DNA of 64,000 bases from Rhodospirillaceae bacterium (GTDB lineage Bacteria > Pseudomonadota > Alphaproteobacteria > Bin65), in the NCBI GenBank assembly GCA_028819475.1, contig JAPPLJ010000001.1, positions 32,107 to 96,106 on the forward strand, written 5' to 3'. The notes beneath the pieces are model-generated. The model was not told where the DNA came from, ran no database searches, and was given only the letters and a program-made list of their open reading frames with translations. Positions 35,576-44,177 of this stretch are shown one piece after another (the stretch's first letter is position 1; every line of letters starts with the position of its first letter). The translations under genes were made by a program, and so were the position numbers.

Positions 35576-36850
35576 CTATCCCCAGATGTCCGCCGCGATG
35601 CTGGCGTACCAGCCGCTGGCGTACCGGGCTTCCTCGGCGCGAAAGCTGGCGGCCGCGCCCTTCGGGCTGACGCCGCCGGAGCCCTTGACGCCGACCAGCT
35701 TGCCGCCCTGCCAGGCATAGACCTTGGCGACCGAGATGCCGTATTCCGGCGCCACAAGGCTGTAGCATGTGTTGGCGAAGGACGGGTCGGCCGGGTTCTT
35801 GCCGGCCAGCGCATCGACCGCCGCGGCGGCCACCACCTTGCCCTGGCTGCTCGCCGAGAAGCCGGACTTCGGCATCGGCGAGGCGATCGAAGCGTCGCCG
35901 ATCACATGGACGTCCTTCTGCATGGTCGATGCGAAGGTCCGCCGGTCGACCGGCGCCCAGCCGGACTTGTTGGTCACGCCGGCGATATCGGCCACGTTGC
36001 CCGCTTTCTGGGGCGGGATCAGGTTGACCACCGCGCCCTTGTGCTTGGCGCCGAACTCGGTGATGACCGTGTTGTTGGCGACATCGACCTCGGTCACCGG
36101 GCCGTCCTTCTTCTGCGGGATCCATTCGATCATCGGCCCGTAGACCTTCTTCCAGCCCTCCATGAACAGGGGCATCTTGGAGAACTTGTCCTTGGAATCG
36201 ACGATCAGGACCTTGGACTTCGGCTTCTTGGTCTTGAGGTAATGGGCGATCATGCTGGCCCGCTCGTACGGCCCGGGCGGGCAGCGGAACGGGTTGCCCG
36301 GCGGTGCCAGGACGACGACGCCGCCGTCATCCATCGCCTCGAGCTGCTTGCGCAGCACGACGGTCTGCGGACCGGCTTTCCAGGCGTGTGGCATCTTCTC
36401 GGCCGCCGCCGCGTCATAGCCCTTGATCTTGCCCCACTGGAAATCGATGCCCGGCGACAGGATCAGCTTGTCCCAGCCGATCGAGGCGCCGCCGGCAGTC
36501 GTCACCGTTTTCTTGGCGTGATCGACCCCGGTCACCGAATCGTGGACCACCTTGACGCCGCGCTTCGCCATGGCGTCGAAGCCGTGCCCGATCGACCCGA
36601 TGTCGCGCAGGCCGCCCAGAACGAGGTTGCTGAACGGGCAGGTGTAGAAGGTCTTGTTTGGCTCGATCAGCGTCACCTCGACGGCGTCGCCGCCGAACAT
36701 CTTGGCGTATTTCGCCGCGCTCGCGCCGCCGAAGCCGCCGCCGACCACAACGATCCGGCCCCCCTTCCCCTGGGCCACCGCAGGGGCGGCGAAAGCCGCC
36801 GCCGAAGCGCCCGCTGCAGCGGTAAATTCGCGTCGTGTCAGTCTGCTCAT
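35576..36850 (-). CDS. fccB: Flavocytochrome c sulfide dehydrogenase, flavoprotein subunit
   Basis: A 424-residue exported flavoprotein. It starts with a Tat-like signal ([20 protein letters not shown]), then the FAD motif [20 protein letters not shown]. Redox-active cysteines typical of FccB are in [16 protein letters not shown] and in the C-terminal [20 protein letters not shown]; the latter belongs to the FCSD-flav_bind domain at the end. It oxidises sulfide in the periplasm and passes electrons to the c-type cytochrome encoded 11 bases upstream. ATG 36850 is preceded by aggag at good spacing. A bidirectional terminator follows the gene. SoxF-like relatives act in the Sox pathway, but no other sox gene is in the window. 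Confidence 0.92.
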   Translation of the reverse strand: MSRLTRREFTAAAGASAAAFAAPAVAQGKGGRIVVVGGGFGGASAAKYAKMFGGDAVEVTLIEPNKTFYTCPFSNLVLGGLRDIGSIGHGFDAMAKRGVKVVHDSVTGVDHAKKTVTTAGGASIGWDKLILSPGIDFQWGKIKGYDAAAAEKMPHAWKAGPQTVVLRKQLEAMDDGGVVVLAPPGNPFRCPPGPYERASMIAHYLKTKKPKSKVLIVDSKDKFSKMPLFMEGWKKVYGPMIEWIPQKKDGPVTEVDVANNTVITEFGAKHKGAVVNLIPPQKAGNVADIAGVTNKSGWAPVDRRTFASTMQKDVHVIGDASIASPMPKSGFSASSQGKVVAAAAVDALAGKNPADPSFANTCYSLVAPEYGISVAKVYAWQGGKLVGVKGSGGVSPKGAAASFRAEEARYASGWYASIAADIWG

Positions 36851-36861
36851 GTCGCGAACTC

Positions 36862-37173
36862 CTATTTCACGCCGGCAAGATAACCGGCAAGCGAACGGAT
36901 TTCCGCATCGCTGTAGCCCTTGGCTATCCGCTGCATCACCGTGGATTTCCGCTTGCCGTCGCGGAAACCGATCATTTCCTGGACGATAAACGCCTTGCTC
37001 TTGCCCGCAATCGCCGGAATCGAATCCGGACTCTTGCCTGCCGGGCCGTGGCAACTGTAGCAGGACAGGGCAAGGTTGCGGCCGGACGATTCCGCCTGAG
37101 CGCCAACCGGCGCAACGGCGATCAGCGCCGCGGAAACAAGCCCGGCTGCGGCCGGGCCATATCCCAGTTTCAT
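36862..37173 (-). CDS. Monohaem class I cytochrome c (flavocytochrome c partner)
   Basis: A 103-residue exported cytochrome: signal peptide ([17 protein letters not shown]), the haem-binding CxxCH as [12 protein letters not shown], and an axial Met candidate in [20 protein letters not shown]. The spacing and the sequence [16 protein letters not shown] resemble cytochrome c553-like subunits paired with FccB. FccA may be monohaem or dihaem; this is the monohaem type. A strong ggaggaa precedes the ATG. It would take electrons from FccB in the periplasm. Confidence 0.88.
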   Translation of the reverse strand: MKLGYGPAAAGLVSAALIAVAPVGAQAESSGRNLALSCYSCHGPAGKSPDSIPAIAGKSKAFIVQEMIGFRDGKRKSTVMQRIAKGYSDAEIRSLAGYLAGVK

Positions 37174-37398
37174 GCGCTTCCTCCATCGTTTTCGTCGAAC
37201 CGGAACAGCCGGCGTCCCGGCGCGGTACCTCTATGCTATGCCGCGTGCGCCGATGTTGGAAGCGATTTCGTCATGGCGGCAGCGGAAAAAAGCCGAATTT
37301 CCGGGCGGCACCTTCCTCCGCCGCGCTTCGTCCGACGGGGCGCTGCTCTCGAACCGGCTTCAGCGCCAGCGCCGCCAGAATTCGATTCGGCGAAAAAT

Positions 37399-37905
37399 TC
37401 AGCGAGTCTTCAGGAGTTTGCGAATTCTTGCCCGGACCGACGCCGCTTCCGATTCGCTCGCCCGGGCGAGCATGCGGTCCGTCATTTTCCGATATCGCGG
37501 GAAGCGAAGCGACAGTTCGTTGAAACCGTCGTAGGCCCAGGCCCTGACGAATTTCCTGTCGCTCCTGACACCGGCCTCCAGAAACCCCTCCAGAGCGGCG
37601 CAATCCTCCTCCGCGATATTCAGCCAGGGGATGCACTGGAGCATATGCAGTTTGCTCTCCCAGTGCTCCTGAAGGGAAAGCCCGCCGACAAGCGCACGGC
37701 ACTCGGCAGCGCTCAGGGTATTGCCGGATTCAAGGTGTTTCTTGAGCAGCCAGGTCGCCGCCCGTTGCGATTTGACCTCTGCGAGATGCTCGAGGATCGT
37801 CGCGACGAAACCCTCTTCGGCATGATGGCGCTCGTAGGCCGACTGCAATGCGGCGGCGGACTTGCCGTCCCAGGCGGCCATCGTTTCGGCCAGGGCAGGC
37901 GTCAC
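37399..37905 (-). CDS. HEAT-like helical repeat protein of unknown function
   Basis: A 168-residue soluble, all-helical protein without signal peptide. Repeated pairs of helices (e.g. SQRAATWLLKKHLESGNTLS, HWESKLHMLQCIPWLNIAEE, RKFVRAWAYDGFNELSLRFP) and the pattern 'VRAWAxDGFNEL' resemble HEAT repeats. I do not recognise a specific family. It lies between a SqrR-like regulator gene and the sulfide dehydrogenase genes, same strand, 77 bases after the regulator and 225 before the cytochrome. GTG start at 37905; an ATG at 37881 is possible. The 225-base gap could carry a promoter for the cytochrome/FccB pair. Confidence 0.6.
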   Translation of the reverse strand: MTPALAETMAAWDGKSAAALQSAYERHHAEEGFVATILEHLAEVKSQRAATWLLKKHLESGNTLSAAECRALVGGLSLQEHWESKLHMLQCIPWLNIAEEDCAALEGFLEAGVRSDRKFVRAWAYDGFNELSLRFPRYRKMTDRMLARASESEAASVRARIRKLLKTR

Positions 37906-37982
37906 ATTCCGCCCGCGACGTCAGGCTGCGCCTTGCGGCCGGAGAAGGCCTCCCGTGCGATCATATCCGGTCGGGAAATCTT

Positions 37983-38294
37983 CTAGGTTGAGCAAAAGGC
38001 CTTGTGGACCGCGCCGATGATCGCCTCGACCTTTGGATCGCTGATCCGGTAGTAGACATTCCTGCGCCGGCGCCGCGTCGCGACCATGCCGCTGCGGCGC
38101 AGCTGGGCCAGTTCCTGGGAAATGCTGGACTGCCGCACGTCGAGAAGCTGCTCCAGCTCCATGACGTTGCGTTCGCAGTTCACCAGATAGCAGAGGATCA
38201 GCATCCGTTTCGGATTACCGATCGTCTTCAGGAACCGCGCCGCCTCTTCGGCACTGCGCGCCATCGCCTCGGTATCGATCGTGTCGATGGCCAC
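37983..38294 (-). CDS. ArsR-family repressor of the SqrR/BigR (persulfide-sensing) type
   Basis: A 103-residue winged-helix regulator. Helices and wing are NPKRMLILCYLVNCERNVME, LLDVRQSSISQELAQLRRSG and MVATRRRRRNVYYRISDPKV. One Cys lies in the alpha-2 region (ILCYLV) and another three residues from the end (KAFCST), the same places as the two sulfide-sensing cysteines of SqrR/BigR; a further Cys is in VNCERN. The start GTG 38294 is chosen because ggggag stands at good spacing and the N-terminus then matches that family; an ATG at 38393 would add an unlikely leader. It probably represses the sulfide dehydrogenase genes that follow. Confidence 0.82.
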   Translation of the reverse strand: MAIDTIDTEAMARSAEEAARFLKTIGNPKRMLILCYLVNCERNVMELEQLLDVRQSSISQELAQLRRSGMVATRRRRRNVYYRISDPKVEAIIGAVHKAFCST

Positions 38295-38503
38295 GCAATG
38301 GCTCCCCGGCAGTTCTCGCTTTCGGACGGATTCAGGCACACCGCTCGGTCGCGCACCGGGACGCACCGCCCGGCCGAGACCGCTGCACAACATAACCCGC
38401 CGCGCGAAATGTTCAAATTTCCGAATATGCCGCCGCCCGCCGGCGCCGCCGGTCCGGTGAGAAATTCAGGCCGGTATTCGGCGCGCCGGCCGCGCCCGAA
38501 CCG

Positions 38504-39607
38504 TCATACCTTTTCGCACACCAGATAGATGTGGACATAGTCCATGGCGTGGCCGTCCGGGTTTTCGCGGACCCGGTTCTCGTAATTGTCGTAAAACCGG
38601 TCGACGATAGCCTGCCGCTCCGCAGCGGGGCGGGCCGGCGACAGGCCGGCAACGAACGTGTGCTCGCTCCACGACCGCAGGGTCGGTATATATTCGGCGG
38701 CGAATTTGCCGGCGTCGCCGTGATCGGAGAAATCGCGTTCATAGGGGCAGCGGACGACCCGGGTCTCGACATGTTTGAGGCGCAGACCGGCCCGGTACAC
38801 CGCATTTTCACGGTCGGTCAGCGGGGCGCAGAACTGATCGACGGTGCGATAGCACTGGGCGAAATTCGTATCGCGATATTCTTCGGGCGCGATCGCGCCG
38901 CGCTCAGCCAGATCGCGCCACAGGTCGTTGAACGTGTCGAACATGCTGACGCCGCCGGTATGGCCGAGATAGCGGCCTGCCTCGTCGATACCGAAATTGA
39001 ACAGGGCCAGACGACCGCCGGGAACGAGTTCCCGGGCGCGCTGGAGCAGCATGGCCTCCCAGTCGCGCGCGCCCTGCGCTTCGTAGGCTGCGCGCACCGG
39101 GCCGGTGGCGCCGACCATGTGGACGTGATCGGGAATCGCGCAGGGTTTCTCGCTGATATAGTGCGACGCCGTGGCCGAAAATCCGAGATGCAGGCTGCCG
39201 GGCGGGAATATGCCCTTGTGAAACGAAGTACCGCTCGCAAAGCAGTAAACGTCCGGCATATCCGGAAACGGGCTCGCCAGATCGCTCAGCCCGTGAACGT
39301 TCTGAAACAGCTGGCTGAAATCGTTGCGCGGCAGATCGGTGTAGACCATCTGGATCGGATGCCCCGGCGCCCGCCGGCGCAGGGCCGCCAGCACCTTGCC
39401 GATCATTTCCATCGAGGTGCCGCCGTCAGCGCAACCAATGTCCGCCACCGTTATCGGACGGCCGTCTTCCGGGATCGGCAGCGAATTTGCGGCGTCGAGA
39501 ACCAGCGGGGCCGCACCGTCGATGACGTCTTTCGCGCCGGCGGTCGACCTTGAATAGTAGCCGGCGCCTTTCATGGCGACGTCGCGGATGCTGGACCCGC
39601 CTGTCAT
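38504..39607 (-). CDS. SABATH-type SAM-dependent carboxyl methyltransferase
   Basis: A 367-residue protein of the Methyltransf_7/SABATH family, best known from plant salicylate, jasmonate and theobromine methyltransferases. Signatures in order: KGAGYYSRSTAGAKDVIDGA (the family start 'YSxxS'), VADIGCADGGTSMEMIGKV (SAM motif I equivalent), VYTDLPRNDFSQLFQNV, SFHKGIFPPGSLHLGFSATA followed by SHYISEKP, and GGRLALFNFGIDEAG. Most SABATH enzymes methylate carboxylates to methyl esters, some methylate nitrogen. Start ATG 39607 has ggaagga before it. It is the last gene of a six-gene operon, 29 bases after the Ldh gene. Confidence 0.85.
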   Translation of the reverse strand: MTGGSSIRDVAMKGAGYYSRSTAGAKDVIDGAAPLVLDAANSLPIPEDGRPITVADIGCADGGTSMEMIGKVLAALRRRAPGHPIQMVYTDLPRNDFSQLFQNVHGLSDLASPFPDMPDVYCFASGTSFHKGIFPPGSLHLGFSATASHYISEKPCAIPDHVHMVGATGPVRAAYEAQGARDWEAMLLQRARELVPGGRLALFNFGIDEAGRYLGHTGGVSMFDTFNDLWRDLAERGAIAPEEYRDTNFAQCYRTVDQFCAPLTDRENAVYRAGLRLKHVETRVVRCPYERDFSDHGDAGKFAAEYIPTLRSWSEHTFVAGLSPARPAAERQAIVDRFYDNYENRVRENPDGHAMDYVHIYLVCEKV

Positions 39608-39636
39608 GTCCGGTCCTTCCGTTGACGAATGACGAT

Positions 39637-40653
39637 TCAGGCCGCCAGCGTTCGCACCTTCTCGACGATGGCGGCGTCGACGTCGATCGGGCCGGCCGCC
39701 GCCCTGGCCCGCGCCGCCCTGCGGCCGGCGCCATGCACGCGGGCGCCCGGCTGTTCTGCGATGGCGGCGACCAGTTCCGCCACCCGCCCGGCAAACGCGC
39801 CGCCGGACGTCGCCTCGGCATCGACCGCAATGAAAAACTGGCCGGTGGCCGGCGGCCCGCCGACGGTCCCGGTAAACGGGCTGGCGTGGATGCCCAGGGT
39901 GGCGCCGGCTGCGGCGGCGGCGAACAACTCGACCATGAGTCCGACGCCGAAGCCCTTGTAGCCGCCGCTCGGCAGCATCGAGCCGGCCAGGGCGGCCTCG
40001 GGGTCGGTCGTCGGATTGCCTTCGGCGTCCAGGCCCCAGCCTTCGGGAATGGCCTCGCCCCGGCGCGCACATTGCATGACCTCGCTGCGCGCGATGACGC
40101 TGGCGCTCTGGTCGATCAGGACATGCGCCTCGCCCTCGCCGTCCGGCGCCGCGACCGTGAAGGGGTTGGTGCCGACCACCTTGCGAGCCCCGCCCGCCGG
40201 AGCAATGGCCGCCGGCGAATTCGTAAAACCGATCGCCAGAAGCCCCTGCTGCGCGAGCCTGAAGGAATGCCAGCCCAGGACACCGCAATTGTAGGAATTG
40301 CGGATCGCAAGGCAGGCGATCCCCTGTTCCCTTGCCAGCGGAACCAGCCGTTCGAATCCGGCATCGATCGCGGGATGGGCAAAACCGTTGCCGGCGTCCG
40401 CCACCAGCGCTGCCGGCCTGGGCTGGCTGACGACCGGCGCCGCAGCGCCCTTCACCCTGCCGCACCGGACGTGCTCGCAATAGATCGGCACATAAGGCAG
40501 TCCGTGCGAGGCGACGCCGTCGGCGTGGGCCGCCGCCGAGGACCGGGCGACAGCGCGGGCATTCGCCGTCCCGGTTCCGGCCTTCAGAAGCGCGCGATAG
40601 GCCAGATCTTCGATCTCGCCAAGGGTCATGGCAACGGTTTCGGCGGTAGCCAT
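39637..40653 (-). CDS. Ldh-family NAD(P)H-dependent oxidoreductase (MDH2 type)
   Basis: A 338-residue member of the malate/L-lactate/delta-1-piperideine-2-carboxylate reductase family. Typical parts: AHADGVASHGLPYVPIYCEH with the conserved S-H-G, AIRNSYNCGVLGWHSFRLAQ, GFTNSPAAIAPAGGARKVVG, TNPFTVAAPDGEG and GYKGFGVGLMVELFAAAAAG. Members reduce 2-oxo acids or cyclic imino acids using NAD(P)H. In this setting a cyclic imino or 2-keto acid formed by amine oxidation is a possible substrate; that is inference. ATG 40653 is preceded by gggagag. It begins 19 bases after the DUF3726-like gene. Confidence 0.88.
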   Translation of the reverse strand: MATAETVAMTLGEIEDLAYRALLKAGTGTANARAVARSSAAAHADGVASHGLPYVPIYCEHVRCGRVKGAAAPVVSQPRPAALVADAGNGFAHPAIDAGFERLVPLAREQGIACLAIRNSYNCGVLGWHSFRLAQQGLLAIGFTNSPAAIAPAGGARKVVGTNPFTVAAPDGEGEAHVLIDQSASVIARSEVMQCARRGEAIPEGWGLDAEGNPTTDPEAALAGSMLPSGGYKGFGVGLMVELFAAAAAGATLGIHASPFTGTVGGPPATGQFFIAVDAEATSGGAFAGRVAELVAAIAEQPGARVHGAGRRAARARAAAGPIDVDAAIVEKVRTLAA

Positions 40654-40672
40654 CGTCTCTCCCGTCAAATGC

Positions 40673-41344
40673 TCAGTCGGTTTCGATCAGATCGCCGCCG
40701 CCCGCGCCGCGCGTTTGCGATTCGGCGCTTTCGGCCACATACGTCCGCCCAGCGCGGCGATCTAGGCGGGCATAGACCTCTTTGTCGATCGGGATGCTGC
40801 CGTCAAGCCGCGCGGCGCCTTGCAGCGCGGTGCTGCCTTCCACCCTTTCGACCCGGACGGATGTCGCCAGCGGCAACCCCTCAATGGTGCGGCAGGTTTC
40901 GGAGATGACATGAGGCCCGACCTCGATCGCGGGCGTATCCGGCCCGGGCGAAACCGCCAGCCGCTCCCCGAGAGCCGCGGCGACGGCTGCAAGAAAGGGC
41001 ATCGTCAGCAGCGGCCAGCGGACTGTAGAGAGGACCAGTGCGCCGGCGCCGGCACGCGGAATCGGCCTGCCGGCCCGATCCGCCAGCGCGATCCCGGCAA
41101 ACAGCCCGTCGATCTCGCCGCAGTCCGCGCGCCACACGGCGCCGTCGGGGATCGGGAAGCGGCGCCGCCAGTCCGGCGCGGACAAGCGATCGAGCGCCCC
41201 GTCCAGGGCCGACAAGCCGGCAAGGCCGCGCGCCTCCAGCCAGCGCGCCGCGCGGCCGGCTTCGTCGGCCACGCCCCAGGGCAGCCCGGCGCCGCGGGCC
41301 GCCTTCGTCGCCAGCGCCTGAATTTCGTTAAGGGAGCAGAGCAT
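40673..41344 (-). CDS. DUF3726-like protein
   Basis: A 223-residue protein beginning LCSLNEIQALATKAARGAGL followed by PWGVADEAGRAARWLEARGL, the hallmark start of DUF3726 proteins ('SxNEIxxxAxKAxRGAGxxxGxAEExGxA'). It has a later Ala-rich stretch and a short basic C-terminus. No catalytic motif is evident. DUF3726 genes are often found with Ldh-family genes and amino-acid catabolic enzymes, from family recollection. Its start overlaps the end of the upstream gene by 17 bases, indicating co-translation. Confidence 0.75.
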   Translation of the reverse strand: MLCSLNEIQALATKAARGAGLPWGVADEAGRAARWLEARGLAGLSALDGALDRLSAPDWRRRFPIPDGAVWRADCGEIDGLFAGIALADRAGRPIPRAGAGALVLSTVRWPLLTMPFLAAVAAALGERLAVSPGPDTPAIEVGPHVISETCRTIEGLPLATSVRVERVEGSTALQGAARLDGSIPIDKEVYARLDRRAGRTYVAESAESQTRGAGGGDLIETD

Positions 41345-43067
41345 CGGCCTGGGCGTCGCCCCGGGGAAAAATCCAGTCGTCCGGCTGCTGGCTTTCCGTT
41401 TCGTCCGGATAGGGCGCATGGCAGAACATATTGATGCGCAGCCAGCGATCCGATTTCGGATCGAAATGCGTGGCGCCGAAAAACGCCAGCTTGCAGCGCA
41501 GCAGGTTGAGCGGCAGCAGATCGGCGCCGACCAGGTTGTCGCGAATTTGGCCATACGGTCCGAGGTCCGGATCGCAAAGCCGGCGGACGACATGGCGATG
41601 CTCCGGGTGGCGCAGCAGGAAATCCGCAAGACAATCTTCCCGCGCCGCCTTGCGCAAATCGGCGCGGCACGCCGCAATGTCGCGGCCGGTCGCGAGCGGA
41701 AGTTCCAGGTCTGCGCCCGCCTCCTCCCACCGTTCGCCGAGCCGCGGCTCCAGCTTGTTCGCCGAGACGTACCAGAAGCGCCCCTGCGCCTCCGGCGTCG
41801 CATAGTCGGGCTCCAGCGCCCAGCCGTACCGGTCCTCGACAGCCCCGAGAATTTCGCCGACGCTTCCGGGCAGGCCGGCCGGCGCCATTTCCCGTTCGTC
41901 GATCGCCATCCGGTCGGCCAGGTCGTCGACCAGACCGCCATACGGCTCGATGAGCAGCGAAACGGTGAGTTCCTGGCCTTCGAGCGACAGCCGGTCGGCC
42001 GCCCAGTCGCGGATCCTGGCCCAGGGCCTGGCGGTTTCCGGCCCGAAACCGGCGGAAAACGCCTCCAGCCGATCGATGTCGCCCGCCAGCCGGGCAATCT
42101 TTTCCGCCTGCACTTCGTCCGACACGATCCACGCCGCGACATCGGCCCTGGCGCGCCCGATCCACTGCCGGAACACGGCCCAGATTTCCGAAGGCGCGCT
42201 TTCCTGTGCGCAAACCCGCGCGAGCGCCGTCTCACGGCATTCGATCCAGCGGGCGAACAGGGCGGGATGGTTGACGATGAACGGCCCGAGACCGAGGCCG
42301 GTCGAATTGCCGATTCCCAGCCGGCGCCGGAGCGCCCTGTCGAGCGGCGCGGCGCCGGAGCCGCCCGTGACCCGCGCCATGTGATCGACGAGATCGGCGA
42401 CAAACTGGCGGATCATCCAGACCGTGAGCATTTCCATGCGGAATGGGCCGCCGAACCCGGCCCGGCCGGCATAGCGATGCCGGTCGGCAATGCCGAACTT
42501 GCCGTTGCCGTACACCGCCGTCGTCCGCATGACATAACCGACATCCTCAAGCCGCGCCGCTTCGGGCTGCCGGCCTTCGGCCAGGCAACCGACGACGTAG
42601 TCGAAAAGACGCGCACTCTTGTTGGTGCGGGACAGGATCAGATCGGTGTGGCGGTAGCGTCCGGCCTCCTGCTTCGGCGTATTGGCGCGCAGGCGTTCGA
42701 TTTCGCTGTCGTCGGGAATGCCGTCGTAAAGGACGTAGGTGGCGTCCCAGGCTTCGGCGATCACGCGGTCGGTGCGCATCGCAGGATCGAGGTCGTGGGC
42801 CAAACAGACCAGCGAGTAGGTGTGTTCCGGTCCTGCAGCCGCATAGACGGCGACACCGGTTCCGTCGTCGCCGATGTCCCAGCGGTCGTACGCGAACCGG
42901 AAGCCGGCGGACCATACATGCCGCAGCGTCGCCCTGAGGAAACTCAGCCGCGTCTGGTGAAAGGCGCCGAGGCGGGCGAGACGCATGACCGTTTCCGGCG
43001 GCCGTAGGCGCAGGGTGCGCCCCGTCCGGCCGTCGGGAACCGCAAGGAAGTCGCCGGATGCGCCCAA
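41328..43067 (-). CDS. Unrecognised 579-residue protein of the FAD-GcvT/SABATH operon
   Basis: I do not recognise this family. It is a soluble, mixed alpha/beta protein without signal peptide or membrane segment. Recognisable landmarks are TVMRLARLGAFHQTRLSFLR, FAYDRWDIGDDGTGVAVYAA, EHTYSLVCLAHDLDP, VGYVMRTTAVYGNGKFGIAD, GIGNSTGLGLGPFIVNHPAL, VSANKLEPRLGERWEEAG and LPLNLLRCKLAFFGATHFDP. Several are rich in Trp, Arg and His, which suggests an enzyme. The TTG at 43067 is adopted because it falls one base after the dipeptidase-like gene's stop; the frame is open further upstream inside that gene. Both flanks are nearly or actually overlapping, so it must be made with its neighbours. Confidence 0.75.
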   Translation of the reverse strand: MGASGDFLAVPDGRTGRTLRLRPPETVMRLARLGAFHQTRLSFLRATLRHVWSAGFRFAYDRWDIGDDGTGVAVYAAAGPEHTYSLVCLAHDLDPAMRTDRVIAEAWDATYVLYDGIPDDSEIERLRANTPKQEAGRYRHTDLILSRTNKSARLFDYVVGCLAEGRQPEAARLEDVGYVMRTTAVYGNGKFGIADRHRYAGRAGFGGPFRMEMLTVWMIRQFVADLVDHMARVTGGSGAAPLDRALRRRLGIGNSTGLGLGPFIVNHPALFARWIECRETALARVCAQESAPSEIWAVFRQWIGRARADVAAWIVSDEVQAEKIARLAGDIDRLEAFSAGFGPETARPWARIRDWAADRLSLEGQELTVSLLIEPYGGLVDDLADRMAIDEREMAPAGLPGSVGEILGAVEDRYGWALEPDYATPEAQGRFWYVSANKLEPRLGERWEEAGADLELPLATGRDIAACRADLRKAAREDCLADFLLRHPEHRHVVRRLCDPDLGPYGQIRDNLVGADLLPLNLLRCKLAFFGATHFDPKSDRWLRINMFCHAPYPDETESQQPDDWIFPRGDAQADALLP

Positions 43068-43068
43068 T

Positions 43069-44124
43069 TCAGGCCGCCTGCGGTTCGAAGGCGCGCTCCA
43101 TGAAACGGAACCAGTTGTTGCCCATGATCCCCGCGGTCTCCTCCGCCGAGAAGCCCGTATCGCGCAATGCGCGGGCGATGCCGGGGAAATCCTCGTTCGA
43201 GCGGAACCAGGACGGCATCTCGGGAAAGCGGACCTGCCGTACGCTTTCCGGCGGCGGCGTGTTCGCGTCCTCCCATACGCCGCTGCGCATCCAGCGGACG
43301 ATCGAATCCGGCTGGTCCTGGCACAGATCGGAACCGATCCCGATCCGGTCCGCACCCATCAGGTCGGCGGTGCGGGCGGCCATGTCGCAAAAGCTCCGCA
43401 GGGTCGTGGCCGGTCCGTCCTTCATGTGATGGGGGTACAGGCTGAAGCCCAGCAGCCCGCCGCTTTCGGCCAGCGCCTTCAGCACGGTCTCCGACTTGTT
43501 GCGCCCGGTGTCCCGCCACGTCCGCGGGTTGGCATGGGACACGACGATCGGCCGGGCCGACAGTTCGATGGCCTCCAGTGTGGACCGTTCGGCCGAGTGG
43601 GACATGTCGACGACCATGCCGACCCGGTTCATTTCCGCAATCGCCTCCCGCCCTTTCGGCGTGACGCCCTCGTCCGCCGCTTCTTCGACCCATCCGGTCG
43701 CCAGCGAGCATTTCGCATTGTAGGAGAGTTGCATGAACCGGACGCCGCGGCCGTGGAGGTCTTCGATCCGGGCCAGATCGTCCTCGACGGGCGTGCAATT
43801 CTGCATGCCGAAGAAAACGGCCGTCTTGCCCGCCGCCTGCGCCTCCCGGATGTCGGCCGCCGTCCGCCCCGGCAGGACATGGTCGCCGAAGCGGTCGAAC
43901 AGGACCGACCATTCGTCGAGCCGGCCGAGCGCGCCGCAATAGCCCTCGTGATAGACGACGGTCGTGTGGACCGCGTCTACGCCGCCGGAGCGCAACTGGC
44001 GGAATATCCTTTCCGACCACCGGCAATATTGCAGGCCGTCGATCACTGTATCGGGTTTACGGTCCGAAACGATCTCGATTCTCCCGGAAGCCGCGGCGGG
44101 CCGCTTCGCGTTCAATAACAGCAA
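43069..44124 (-). CDS. Divergent M19 (renal dipeptidase-like) metallohydrolase
   Basis: A ~351-residue M19-fold protein. Zinc-site elements seen are VVDMSHSAERST and PIVVSHANPRTWRD, plus the terminal NNWFRFMERAF, all placed as in membrane dipeptidases. The usual first metal pair HxD (D-G-H-N-D) is replaced: the segment reads TVIDGLQYCRWSERIFRQL, so the metal site is altered. A close family of this kind is encoded next to the dimethylglycine catabolic genes dgcAB of Pseudomonas (from memory), matching the FAD-GcvT neighbour here. The start is uncertain: TTG 44124 or 44115; no ATG is in place. It follows the FAD-GcvT gene by 53 bases. Confidence 0.8.
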   Translation of the reverse strand: MLLLNAKRPAAASGRIEIVSDRKPDTVIDGLQYCRWSERIFRQLRSGGVDAVHTTVVYHEGYCGALGRLDEWSVLFDRFGDHVLPGRTAADIREAQAAGKTAVFFGMQNCTPVEDDLARIEDLHGRGVRFMQLSYNAKCSLATGWVEEAADEGVTPKGREAIAEMNRVGMVVDMSHSAERSTLEAIELSARPIVVSHANPRTWRDTGRNKSETVLKALAESGGLLGFSLYPHHMKDGPATTLRSFCDMAARTADLMGADRIGIGSDLCQDQPDSIVRWMRSGVWEDANTPPPESVRQVRFPEMPSWFRSNEDFPGIARALRDTGFSAEETAGIMGNNWFRFMERAFEPQAA

Positions 44125-44177
44125 AACCGATTCGGCAAACAGCGGAAATCCGCTGCACGGGCCGGCCGAACCGCTCG

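Noticed and set aside
38295..38393. Longer SqrR-like protein starting at ATG 38393
   Set aside because: The extra 33 residues are Arg/Pro/Gly-rich and unlike the family, whereas GTG 38294 has a strong ribosome binding site.
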